In this document: piece by piece, positions 45,067-53,300 of the stretch
How the letters are laid out: every line of letters starts with the position of its first letter
Numbering within the stretch: position 1 is the first letter of the stretch
Assembly (NCBI RefSeq): GCF_008369165.1
Contig: NZ_VOBA01000001.1
Span: forward strand, 248,001 to 312,000
Source: Dietzia sp. ANT_WB102
Lineage (GTDB): Bacteria; Actinomycetota; Actinomycetes; Mycobacteriales; Mycobacteriaceae
Length of the DNA stretch: 64,000 bases
Direction of reading: 5' to 3'
Notes under the pieces: generated by a model
Databases searched by the model: none
What the model was told of the DNA's origin: nothing
The model's input: the letters and a program-made list of their open reading frames with translations, nothing else
Position numbers and translations under genes: made by a program

Positions 45067-45606
45067 ATGAGAAGACTCGGCTACGTGGCAGTGAGACGCC
45101 TCGCGCTCGAGACACTCGGGTGGACGCTCATCGTTCTCGGGGTCGCCGCGCTGTTCCTCCCCGGTCCCGGATTGCTAATGCTGTTCGCCGGAACCGTGGT
45201 GCTGTCTCGTCAATACGAGTGGTTCGACCGTCGACTCCTGGTCGTCAAACGTCTCGCCCTAGAGGGCGCCTCCCGTGGCGTCCAGTCGTGGCCCAAGATC
45301 GCGGGCTCACTGCTCGGGGTGGCCTGGCTGATCGGCCTAGGGATCTTCTGGGGCATCGGTTCGCCGGTGCCGACCTGGTGGCCACTCTCGCCCGACCTGT
45401 GGTTGGTCGGCGGCTGGGGCACCGGCGGCACCCTCATCGTCTCGGGTCTCGTCGGACTGGCGCTGCTCGTCTACGCGTTCCGCCGATTCCGCGGCACCCC
45501 CTACGACCATGAGGTCGAAGTGGTGCACGACCTCCATCGCCGCGAGGAGCGCCGCCGCGCGCGGGCCGTACGGCGCCGCGCCCGCACGGAGGTCACTCCA
45601 GGCTGA
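45067..45606 (+). CDS. PGPGW-motif membrane protein (TIGR02611 type)
   Basis: A 179-residue inner-membrane protein. The motif LPGPGLLMLFAGTVVLSRQYEWFDRRL characterises the PGPGW family. About four membrane segments: LGWTLIVLGVAALFL, GLLMLFAGTVVL, IAGSLLGVAWLIGLGIFWGI and TGGTLIVSGLVGLALLVYAF. The C-terminus is highly basic (HRREERRRARAVRRRART). Function unknown. The end overlaps that of the convergent GH65 gene by 14 bases. Confidence 0.75.
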   Translation: MRRLGYVAVRRLALETLGWTLIVLGVAALFLPGPGLLMLFAGTVVLSRQYEWFDRRLLVVKRLALEGASRGVQSWPKIAGSLLGVAWLIGLGIFWGIGSPVPTWWPLSPDLWLVGGWGTGGTLIVSGLVGLALLVYAFRRFRGTPYDHEVEVVHDLHRREERRRARAVRRRARTEVTPG

Positions 45607-48034
45607 ACCTCTCCTCGCCGTGCACCTCGACCAGCCGCTGCTCGCCACGCACGCACACGCGCACGGGGGTCGCATCGATCACGCCGTCACGGTGGCGGAT
45701 CACCACCTCGTCCCTCATCACCGTCACGGTGAGCGGCGAGCGCAGGTAGGTCATGTTGAACGAGACCCCGTCAATACCGCCGGGCAGGTTCGGGTCGAAC
45801 TGCAGCATCCCGTCCTCGACCCGCATGCCCGCGTAGAAGCGTTGCACCAGGTCGACCGTGCCGGACATGACCCCCATGTGGATGCCCTCGCGGGTCGTCC
45901 CGCCCTGGATGTCGTGCACATCGCTGCCCAGCGCGACCTTGAACCTCTCCCATGAGCTGTCCGGGTCGAAGCGCGCGAGGACACCGGCATGGGTGATGTA
46001 CGACAGAGTCGACCCGTGCGACGTGCGGCGGTCGTAGTAGTCGATCGTCCGTTCCGCGGCGTCGTCGGGGAACTCGTACCCGAGGCGTGTGAACACCCGG
46101 CGCAGCTCGTCGTCGCTGAACAGGAAGAACAGCATCACCGCGTCAGCCTGCTTGGCCAGCTTGTACCGGTCCGGGGTGTCGCCCTCGGCCTTGAGGATCC
46201 GGTCGAGACGCTGAATATTGCCGTATTTGTCGCGGTACCCGTCCCAGTCCAGTTCCTCCAGATCCTCATAGCCTTCGAACTGACTGATGATCCCGTCGTG
46301 GAACGGCACGAACATCCTGCGGCTCATGTCTTTCCACCTGGCGATCTCCTCGTCGCGCAGTTCGAGTCGGGCACGAACGGCACCGGCGCGGGGTGCCGGC
46401 AGCAGGTCGAGCAGGTGGGCGGCGATATCGCAGATCCACGCCACGAACACATTGGTGTAGGCGTTGTTGCGCAGCCCGCCCTCTGAGGCGCCCGGGTACT
46501 TCTCGTGGTATTCGTCCGGGCCCATCACTCCGTGGATCTCGTACCGCTGCCGTTCCGACGAGAAGTGCGCGATGGATGACCAGAACCGAGCGATGCCGAG
46601 CATCAACTCCGCGCCCCGGAACTCGAGGAACATCGTGTCCTCGGTGATGGTGATGTACTGCCAGATGTTGTAGAAGATCGCCGCGCTGACGTGGCGTTGG
46701 TTGTGTGACAGGTCCTCGTCCCACTTGCCCGACATCGGGTTGAGGTGGACCTCCTGCGTCTCCTCGGTCCCGAGCGATCCGCTCTGCCACGGGAACATGA
46801 ACCCCTTGTACCCTGCTGCCTCCGCCGCTACCCGCGCCTCGGACAGTCGCCGGTAGCGGTACATGAGCAAACTGTTGGTGACGGACGGGAGCCGGAAGTT
46901 CAGGAACGGGAAGACGAACAGTTCGTCCCAGAACACGTGGCCGCGGTAGGCCTCACCGTTGATCCCGCGCGCGGGCACGCCGGCGTCGAGATCTGAGGTG
47001 TTGTGCGAGCACGTCTGCAAGATGTGGCTGATGTGCACGCGCAGCAGGTGCTGAGCCTCGTCGTCACCGAACACCCGCATGTCGCAGGCCTGCCACAACC
47101 GCTCCCAGGATTCGCGGTGGTGCGCGTACGCCGCGCGGAACGAGCGCGCCCGGGAGACCGATCGGCACGCGCGTAGGAGAGTGTCCCCGGTCGCCGGGTC
47201 GCGCGAGGTGAACAGGGCCACCGACTTCTCGATCGTGGTGGGGACCCCGCGCTCCAGTTCCACGTGGAGTACCTGCTGGATGTAGTCGTGCGTCCGGAAA
47301 TCGGAACGGACCACGTCCCGCTCTCGGCCGCCGGTCGAGACGAGGGTCCGGGCGGCGACGCTGACAATCACCTCGGACTGGCGCGTCCGAGTTTTGAGGG
47401 CGATCGTCTGCGGCCCCGCGACCTGCGTCGCCTGGGGACTGAGGTGGCTTCTCTCCAGCTGGCGGTAGCGGGGTACGCCGTCGTTGATGACGCGCCCGTC
47501 GATCGCGGTCACCACCTCGACCTGGCCAGACCAGTTGAGCGGCGTGAGAGTCCACTCCAGGTAGGCGTGGTGAAGGCTCGCCATGGAGACGAATCGGCGA
47601 CTCACCAGTTCCGTCTCGCGCCCCTGCGCGTCGCGGAAGCGAAGCCGCCGCGTGAGCAGCGCCGATCGCAGGTCGAGTTCATGGTGATAGTCGAGGATCT
47701 CCACCTCTGCCAGCCGGAGCACCTCGGCACCGTCGACCCGAAGCTTGAGGGGCAGCCAGTTGGGGAGGTTGACCAGGTCCTCGTTGTGGACCGGGACCCC
47801 GCCGAGCATGGTGGTCGCGCGGTCGTAGACGCCGTGGACGTAGGTGCCCGGATAGTGGACCCCGTCGGCCTCCTCCCATTCGGCGGTGCCCCGGGTGGCC
47901 ATGTAGCCGTTGCCGGTGGAGGTGAGGGTCTCTCGAAGTCCCTCGCTGACCGGGTCGAGGCCGACGTAGCCGAGGGTGAAGGCGTCGGCGCCGTCGGAGG
48001 CCGGAGCGGCGCGGTCGGTGTGAGAAGTAGTCAC
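45593..48034 (-). CDS. Glycoside hydrolase family 65 disaccharide phosphorylase
   Basis: An 813-residue inverting phosphorylase expected to split an alpha-glucoside such as maltose, trehalose or kojibiose with inorganic phosphate, giving beta-glucose 1-phosphate. N-terminal beta-sandwich domain, then the (alpha/alpha)6 barrel. The catalytic Glu is in VMGPDEYHEKY near residue 506, and the phosphate site in RRTSHGSTLSYITHAG. GTG 48034 gives the usual family length; further in-frame codons upstream run to 48220 but lack support. Beta-phosphoglucomutase, often adjacent, is missing here. A near-consensus CRP/GlxR site lies about 100 bases upstream. Confidence 0.88.
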   Translation of the reverse strand: MTTSHTDRAAPASDGADAFTLGYVGLDPVSEGLRETLTSTGNGYMATRGTAEWEEADGVHYPGTYVHGVYDRATTMLGGVPVHNEDLVNLPNWLPLKLRVDGAEVLRLAEVEILDYHHELDLRSALLTRRLRFRDAQGRETELVSRRFVSMASLHHAYLEWTLTPLNWSGQVEVVTAIDGRVINDGVPRYRQLERSHLSPQATQVAGPQTIALKTRTRQSEVIVSVAARTLVSTGGRERDVVRSDFRTHDYIQQVLHVELERGVPTTIEKSVALFTSRDPATGDTLLRACRSVSRARSFRAAYAHHRESWERLWQACDMRVFGDDEAQHLLRVHISHILQTCSHNTSDLDAGVPARGINGEAYRGHVFWDELFVFPFLNFRLPSVTNSLLMYRYRRLSEARVAAEAAGYKGFMFPWQSGSLGTEETQEVHLNPMSGKWDEDLSHNQRHVSAAIFYNIWQYITITEDTMFLEFRGAELMLGIARFWSSIAHFSSERQRYEIHGVMGPDEYHEKYPGASEGGLRNNAYTNVFVAWICDIAAHLLDLLPAPRAGAVRARLELRDEEIARWKDMSRRMFVPFHDGIISQFEGYEDLEELDWDGYRDKYGNIQRLDRILKAEGDTPDRYKLAKQADAVMLFFLFSDDELRRVFTRLGYEFPDDAAERTIDYYDRRTSHGSTLSYITHAGVLARFDPDSSWERFKVALGSDVHDIQGGTTREGIHMGVMSGTVDLVQRFYAGMRVEDGMLQFDPNLPGGIDGVSFNMTYLRSPLTVTVMRDEVVIRHRDGVIDATPVRVCVRGEQRLVEVHGEERFSLE

Positions 48035-48135
48035 GCCTGTGACACAACCACACTGCTGACATGTGCGAGGGCTGTCCGGCACCGGAGGCCCCGGGATCGT
48101 CACCTCAGGGTGATCCGAAAACCCCACCCGTCGAC

Positions 48136-48151
48136 TATGATCTAGATCACA
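48136..48151. promoter_or_regulatory. CRP/GlxR-type operator between GH65 and an unknown gene
   Basis: TATGATCTAGATCACA differs at one base from the ideal TGTGATCTAGATCACA site, and its core TGATCTAGATCA is a perfect 12-bp palindrome. It lies between the divergent starts at 48034 (minus) and 48219 (plus), able to act on both. Confidence 0.65.
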
Positions 48152-48218
48152 GTCGGGACGGTTTGGGTCCGCGCCGCGGTCCTCGTTGTCGACCGTCTCC
48201 GTCGGACAGGGGTTCATC

Positions 48219-48680
48219 ATGACCGTTCAGCTCATCGAGATCACCGAGGCCGTCGCTGACCGGCTCGAGGTCCTCACCACACCGACTTCCTGCCAGGTCG
48301 GCGATGCGCGCATGATCATCATCGACCTGCTCGGTTCGGGGCCGTCGTGGCCGTTGTCCGTTCTGCTCGACAGGGTCTGCACCGCCTACGAAGCCCCGGC
48401 TGGCGAACGCCTCATGGTCGACCTGCGCGACCGCGAGGGGCTGGCCGACGACGACCTCCGTGACGAGCCTGCGCTGAAGCACGTGCGGTGGGTCCGGGCC
48501 ACGCGCCTGGCGCTGCGCCAACTGACCGTGGGCGGCGAGGTGGTGTGGAGCCTGCCCTCCGACGACCCTGACGAGGCCGACCATCCGGAAGTCGAGGTGC
48601 TGATGTCCGGCGCGGAACCGCGGGCCATCCGGATCTACGTAGGCGAACCGCTGCCCGACGGCTCGGTCTCCTTGCGGTAA
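48219..48680 (+). CDS. Uncharacterised protein
   Basis: 153 residues, not recognised. Segments: QVGDARMIIIDLLGSGPSWPLSVLLDRVCTAYEAPAGERLMVDLRD, then DEPALKHVRWVRATRLALRQLTVGGEVVWSLP and an acidic stretch (DDPDEADHPEVEVLM). No signal peptide or membrane segment. The ATG at 48219 is preceded by AGGGG. Divergent from GH65 and downstream of a shared CRP/GlxR-type site. Its last 46 bases overlap the end of the DUF2339 gene in antisense. Confidence 0.6.
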   Translation: MTVQLIEITEAVADRLEVLTTPTSCQVGDARMIIIDLLGSGPSWPLSVLLDRVCTAYEAPAGERLMVDLRDREGLADDDLRDEPALKHVRWVRATRLALRQLTVGGEVVWSLPSDDPDEADHPEVEVLMSGAEPRAIRIYVGEPLPDGSVSLR

Positions 48681-50563
48681 CGCACGGCCACCGCGAGCAT
48701 CACCGCGCCCACGGCGATGAATGACAGCACGCGGAACAATCCCGGCAGGGTGGCCAGGTCGAGCAGCAGGAGTTTCGCCAGCGCGAGCGATCCCAAGACG
48801 AAGCCGAGCCTGCGCGCGTCGGCGATGCGTGGGTTCGGGAGGAGGACCAGCCAGGCAGCGCAGCACGTCCACAGCACGGTCACCACCAGATGTGCGGCGA
48901 GGAAGCCGTTGCGCGCCGCCCCGGCCAGTTCGCCGATCACGACGCCGGCCGCGACCACCATCACCGAGAGGCTCGCCAGCGCGACGAGAGATCCCACCAT
49001 CACCACGCGCGTCGATTCGTGCGGCAGGCGGCGGCGCGCCCACCACGTCACGGCGACCGCCAGCGCGGCGATGGCGAACGCCGCGACCACGTCCCAATAG
49101 GAGAACTCCCGGACCGCGAGCCGCGCACTGAGCGCAAACTGCGGCTCATTGACACTCGTATGGACGAGCAGCGCGAGTGCCGCGGCGACCCCGGCCACCC
49201 AGTCCATCCAGCGGCGCGCCCACAGTCCGGCGGCCACGACGTAGGCGAGAGCGCTCAGGGTCAGCGCGAGTCCGGTCAGCTCGCGCCCGCCCAGCTCCAC
49301 CCAGGCCAGGAGGAGCAGCGCGCTACCGACGAACCCCGTCACGGCGGAGAGCAGCGCGTGCGCCTTGCCCCGTCCGCCGCGGCCCACGAGGACGGCGACG
49401 GTCAGGTAGGCCGCGGCGAGGAGCAGGCCGACGGGCCATCCGGGCCGAAGGAGGTAGGTGGCCGGCAGGAGTGTGAGTGAGGCGGCGGTGGGGACGACGA
49501 CGAGGGCGGCGTTCTCGAGTGCCGGGCTGCGGCGGACGGTGTCGAACCAGGCCACGCCCACCCCGACAGCGGCAAAGACGATCGCGGTCACGATGAGTGC
49601 GATCTGTTCGCCGCGACTGTAGAGAGCTGCCTGCGAGAGGTAAATGGTCAGCAGGAGTCCGGGCAGGACGGACCACACCACGCGGACGGCCACCCCAAGG
49701 TCGGCGGCGAGGACTGCGGTGGCGATGCCGACGATCGCAACGAAGATCGGCATTTCGATACCGGTGGAGATGAGAGGCGCCAGCAGCATCGTGCCGGCTG
49801 AGACGAGGCAGGCCAGCAATCCGGAGGACCAGCGTTGGGCGAGGGCAATCCCGCCGAGCGCCAGGCCGCCGACGAACATGTAGGCGGCGGGCCCCGGGAT
49901 CCACTGGTAGAGAGTCGTGCTGGCGATGACGTCGAGCATCGCCGCTGCCAGACCTGTGCCCACCAGGGCGAGGGCGCCCGGATTGACCGGGGCGTCGGCC
50001 GTGGGCTCGTGACGAGACTGCAGGAGTAGGCCCAGCCAGATGAGGACCACCGCCAGCAGCGCGGCGGCGAGTACCCGCGCGAGCGGTGGGAACAACCCGG
50101 CCTGGATGGCGACGACCAGCAAGAACGCGATGCCGGCGAGCATGACCGATCCGCCGACCGCGGCGATCACGGTGGCGGCGGTGATGCGCGGAGCCCGACG
50201 CCGCGGCGCTCCCGTGCTCGGACGCCCCGGCCGGTCGGGGTGCACATGCCTCCCGGGGTGCGCGCGGTCACCGGGGTGAGCGGGCATCCCGTACTGCCCG
50301 GGCGCTCCATGCTGCCCCGGCACTGTGTACTGCCCGGGCGGGCGCCAGGGCCCGCCCGGGTGCGCCGGGGCGGGCATTCCCGGCGGCGGCGCGGCAGGGC
50401 GCCATGGCGATTCCCGCTGTGGCGGCTCGGCCGGCCCGGGTGCCGCCTGCCGGCCGAGCATCGCCAGCCCGGCCCGGACCTCCGCGACTTCCGCGGTGAT
50501 GCGTCCGAGCCGGGAGTCGAGGTCGGCGAGGGCACGCTGCAGATCGGGTTGCTGTGGGTTCAC
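48635..50563 (-). CDS. DUF2339 polytopic membrane protein
   Basis: A 642-residue integral membrane protein with a short coiled-coil N-terminus (LQRALADLDSRLGRITAEVAEVRAGLAML), a Pro/Gly/His-rich linker of about 90 residues (PGQYTVPGQHGAPGQYG), and some seventeen or more membrane segments, starting at ITAATVIAAVGGSVMLAGIAFLLVVAI. This organisation matches DUF2339, a widespread family of unknown function. The GTG at 50563 begins the coiled-coil region and has GGGAG upstream. It is convergent with the unknown gene at 48219 and downstream of an EamA transporter, 95 bases away. Confidence 0.8.
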   Translation of the reverse strand: MNPQQPDLQRALADLDSRLGRITAEVAEVRAGLAMLGRQAAPGPAEPPQRESPWRPAAPPPGMPAPAHPGGPWRPPGQYTVPGQHGAPGQYGMPAHPGDRAHPGRHVHPDRPGRPSTGAPRRRAPRITAATVIAAVGGSVMLAGIAFLLVVAIQAGLFPPLARVLAAALLAVVLIWLGLLLQSRHEPTADAPVNPGALALVGTGLAAAMLDVIASTTLYQWIPGPAAYMFVGGLALGGIALAQRWSSGLLACLVSAGTMLLAPLISTGIEMPIFVAIVGIATAVLAADLGVAVRVVWSVLPGLLLTIYLSQAALYSRGEQIALIVTAIVFAAVGVGVAWFDTVRRSPALENAALVVVPTAASLTLLPATYLLRPGWPVGLLLAAAYLTVAVLVGRGGRGKAHALLSAVTGFVGSALLLLAWVELGGRELTGLALTLSALAYVVAAGLWARRWMDWVAGVAAALALLVHTSVNEPQFALSARLAVREFSYWDVVAAFAIAALAVAVTWWARRRLPHESTRVVMVGSLVALASLSVMVVAAGVVIGELAGAARNGFLAAHLVVTVLWTCCAAWLVLLPNPRIADARRLGFVLGSLALAKLLLLDLATLPGLFRVLSFIAVGAVMLAVAVRYRKETEPSGSGSPT

Positions 50564-50658
50564 CTCAGGATCATCTCCCACTCTGACCCCGGCGTCCACG
50601 GGCTTACCGGCGCGGATCCTATTGTGCCGTGGAGCGGACAACCTCGCCCGGCCGCGAT

Positions 50659-51579
50659 TTACCGGCGTGCGCGCTGACCTGCCGCAGCCGGACGGGATCG
50701 CAGCACCAGGACCACGCCGACCGCGCTGACGGCCATCCCCGCGACGGCGAGGAGGGTGATCGGGACGCCGAACATGAGCCACACCCAGACCATGGTCGTA
50801 GGCGGGGTGAGGTAAAGCAGCACGCTGGCGACGGTGGCGCCGCGGGTGCGGGTGACGAACACGAACAGGACGTAACCGCACAGGGTGGACAGGAACACCA
50901 GCCATGCCACGGCCACCCAGAAGTCAACCTCGGCGACAGGGGCCGCCTGGCCGGACAACAATGCCGCAGACATCAAAGCGACACCCGCGACGACGGACTG
51001 CATGGTGATGGATTGCAGCAGCGACTCGGGGGGTCGCAGACGCTGTGTGAGAACCGTTCCCGTCGCCAGACTGAGCATTCCCGTCACCGGGAACAAGTAC
51101 GCCCACCACGGGGCCGCGCCCGCATCGAGACCGCCGGAGACCACCACCACGACGCCCGCCATCCCCAGGGCCATGCCGACCCACATGCGTGCCGTCGTCC
51201 GCTCTCCGAGGACCTTGCCCGCCACCGTGGCCACGAGCAGCGGCTGGAGCGCGGCGATCAGTGCCGCAGTGCCGCCGTCGACGCCCCGAGAGACCCCCTG
51301 GAAGATCATGAACAGAAACACAGCCTGGCTGAACAAGCCCAACACAGCCTGCCGCGCCCACGCCGCACGATCGGCTAGCCGCACCCCCAGCACGAGGCAG
51401 ACGCTCACCAGCAGTACACCGAGGATCGAGAACCGCCACCCCAACAGCTGTAAAGGGGTGCCGCCGGCCCGGATACCGAGCTCCGCGCCGACATAGCCCG
51501 AGCTCCACATGAGCACCAGTGCCACCGACGCCAGCTGGCCGGCGTTGCGGCGGAGCGCCTCTCGCGCGGGCTGAGCCAT
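50659..51579 (-). CDS. EamA/DMT-family transporter
   Basis: A 306-residue drug/metabolite exporter-type protein with ten membrane segments in two EamA halves: LASVALVLMWSSGYVGAELGIRAGG (half 1) and VDFWVAVAWLVFLSTLCGYVLFVFV to LLAVAGMAVSAVGVVLVLRSR (half 2). Substrates of the family include amino acids and nucleosides; not predictable here. ATG 51579 is supported by TAGGCT six bases upstream, indicating a leaderless mRNA. Downstream on the same strand is a DUF2339 protein. Confidence 0.88.
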   Translation of the reverse strand: MAQPAREALRRNAGQLASVALVLMWSSGYVGAELGIRAGGTPLQLLGWRFSILGVLLVSVCLVLGVRLADRAAWARQAVLGLFSQAVFLFMIFQGVSRGVDGGTAALIAALQPLLVATVAGKVLGERTTARMWVGMALGMAGVVVVVSGGLDAGAAPWWAYLFPVTGMLSLATGTVLTQRLRPPESLLQSITMQSVVAGVALMSAALLSGQAAPVAEVDFWVAVAWLVFLSTLCGYVLFVFVTRTRGATVASVLLYLTPPTTMVWVWLMFGVPITLLAVAGMAVSAVGVVLVLRSRPAAAGQRARR

Positions 51580-51585
51580 CGGCAC

Positions 51586-51591
51586 AGCCTA
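51586..51591 (-). promoter_or_regulatory. -10 box for the leaderless EamA gene (TAGGCT)
   Basis: Minus strand TAGGCT, 6 bases, ATG 51579. Confidence 0.5.
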
Positions 51592-51768
51592 GGAAGCAGG
51601 CGAGCTTGTCGTCGCCATACACCGGGACCCACCCCCGCCCCGGGCCGCCGCGATGACCCCACTCCCCAATAGGGCCGACGCGTGATGTCCACACTGACCG
51701 ATCGCTACATTTCCGACGTGGTCCGCCACCTGCCCGAGGTGCGTGATCGAGGGGTCGCGAAAATGACG

Positions 51769-51798
51769 AATGCCCCCGTCCGCGTGGACGGGGGCATT
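51769..51798 (-). terminator. Terminator hairpin of the tRNA-Arg(ACG)/tRNA-Ser(GCT) cluster
   Basis: AATGCCCCCGTCC (51769-51781) pairs perfectly with GGACGGGGGCATT (51786-51798) around a 4-base loop. On the minus strand it is 7 bases past tRNA-Arg and is followed by CGTCATTTTCG. Confidence 0.75.
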
Positions 51799-51805
51799 GT
51801 CACTG

Positions 51806-51878
51806 TGCGCCCGAAGGGACTCGAACCCCTAACCTCTTGATCCGTAGTCAAGTGCTCTATCCATTGAGCTACGGGCGC
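51806..51878 (-). tRNA. tRNA-Arg (anticodon ACG)
   Basis: A 73-base tRNA. Acceptor GCGCCCG/CGGGCGC, anticodon stem CTTGA/TCAAG around CTACGGA, T arm with GGGTTCGAGTCCC. A34 is the target of TadA, encoded at 40055. The 3' end and its terminator lie on the left; tRNA-Ser(GCT) lies upstream on the same strand. Confidence 0.95.
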
Positions 51879-51927
51879 ATATTCTTCTGTCGTGCCAGAT
51901 ATCCGGTCACCCGGATCGCCAGCATGG

Positions 51928-52016
51928 CGGAGGCGAGAGGATTTGAACCTCCGGTCCCCTTTTAGGAGGACAACTCATTAGCAGTGAGTCCCATTCGGCC
52001 GCTCTGGCACGCCTCC
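51928..52016 (-). tRNA. tRNA-Ser (anticodon GCT)
   Basis: An 89-base class II tRNA. Acceptor GGAGGCG/CGCCTCC, anticodon stem ACTCA/TGAGT around CTGCTAA, long variable arm, T arm GGAGGTTCAAATCCTC. Discriminator G. It reads AGC and AGU. Confidence 0.95.
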
Positions 52017-52108
52017 AGGAGGCTCTGCTGAGCCAACGAGAAGTACAGTACACACACGCCGGGCCGGTGCGCAAAACGGCCGCCCACCAGGCCGCCGCGC
52101 GGTGGTCC

Positions 52109-52114
52109 TACCCT
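52109..52114 (+). promoter_or_regulatory. -10 box for leaderless pat (TACCCT)
   Basis: TACCCT, 6 bases, ATG 52121. Confidence 0.5.
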
Positions 52115-52120
52115 GTAGTC

Positions 52121-53179
52121 ATGTCCCCCGACGTGCGCAGTGACCTCGACGCCATCCCCGCCTACATTCCGGGTGCCTCCGTACCGGGCGCGGTCAAGCT
52201 CGCGTCCAACGAGACCACCGCGGGCCCCCTCCCGAGTGTCGCCACCGCCATCGCGGAGGCCGCGATGGGCGCCAACCGTTACCCCGACATCACAGCGGGT
52301 GCGCTCGTCGACCGACTCGCGGACTTCCTCGGGGTCCCCGCCGAGAACGTCACCGCCGGATGCGGCTCGGTGGCGCTGTGCCAGCAACTGGTCCAGGCGG
52401 TGTGCGCGCCCGGCGACGAGGTGATCTTCGGTTGGCGCTCCTTCGAGGCCTACCCGATCATCGCGCGCATCGCCCACGCGGTACCTGTCGCGATCCCCAA
52501 CCGCGGGGACGGCTCGCTGGACCTGGACGCCATCGCCGCCGCCGTGACCGCCCGAACGCGATTGATCTTCGTCTGCACCCCCAACAACCCGACTGGCCCG
52601 GCGGTTTCCCGCGCCGACCTCGGCAAGTTCCTCGACCGCATCCCCGAGCGGGTCACCGTGGCACTGGACGAGGCCTACTACGAATACATGCGATCGGATG
52701 ACCCGGTGAACGGCGTCGCCGAGGCGATGGCACGTCCCAACGTGGTCTCCCTGCGCACCTTCTCCAAGGCCTACGGCCTGGCTGGCCTGCGCGTCGGCTA
52801 TCTCGTGGGGCCCGTGAGCCTGGTCGTGCCGGTCGCGAAGATGGTCGTTCCCTTCTCCGTCAGCTCCCTGGCCCAAGCCGCCGCGATCGCCTGCCTCGAG
52901 GCCGGAGATGAACTCCGCGCTCGCACCGACGCGGTCGTCGATGAACGCTCTCGGGTGCGGCGCTCGCTCCTCGAGATGAGGCACGAGGTCCCGGACACCC
53001 AGGCGAACTTCGTATGGCTCCCACTCGGGGAGTCCGCGACGGACTTCGACTCCCACTGCCGCGAACACCTGGTCATCACCCGGTGCTTCGCCGGCGACGG
53101 GGTGCGGGTGTCCATCGGGGATCCCGAGGAAAACGACCAATTTCTCGCAGCCGCCCGGGAATTCGTGACCAGAACGTAA
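52121..53179 (+). CDS. pat: Aromatic amino acid aminotransferase (HisC-like)
   Basis: A 352-residue class I/II aminotransferase. Visible: VKLASNETTAGPLPSV at the N-terminus, ANRYPD, TPNNPTGPAV, VALDEAYYEY, and RTFSKAYGLAGLRVGY with the Schiff-base Lys. Length and the AIPAYIPG start match the actinobacterial hisC2/pat type (Rv3772), which makes phenylalanine or tyrosine from the keto acid; histidinol-phosphate activity cannot be excluded from sequence. Leaderless ATG at 52121. It complements tyrA at 41164 for tyrosine synthesis. Confidence 0.88.
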   Translation: MSPDVRSDLDAIPAYIPGASVPGAVKLASNETTAGPLPSVATAIAEAAMGANRYPDITAGALVDRLADFLGVPAENVTAGCGSVALCQQLVQAVCAPGDEVIFGWRSFEAYPIIARIAHAVPVAIPNRGDGSLDLDAIAAAVTARTRLIFVCTPNNPTGPAVSRADLGKFLDRIPERVTVALDEAYYEYMRSDDPVNGVAEAMARPNVVSLRTFSKAYGLAGLRVGYLVGPVSLVVPVAKMVVPFSVSSLAQAAAIACLEAGDELRARTDAVVDERSRVRRSLLEMRHEVPDTQANFVWLPLGESATDFDSHCREHLVITRCFAGDGVRVSIGDPEENDQFLAAAREFVTRT

Positions 53180-53300
53180 TGCTTCCGGCGGGGTCCCGTG
53201 ACCTCGCGAGGGCAGCATGGTCCAGGTTTGGAGGAGCACAGCACACACCCGCACTCCCCGGATCACGGGATATGCGAGATGGCGCACCTGAGGAGTCGGT

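Noticed and set aside
48035-48220. A 62-residue extension of the GH65 protein up to 48220
   Set aside because: It would cross the CRP-type site and the start of a divergent gene, and the family begins near the GTG at 48034.
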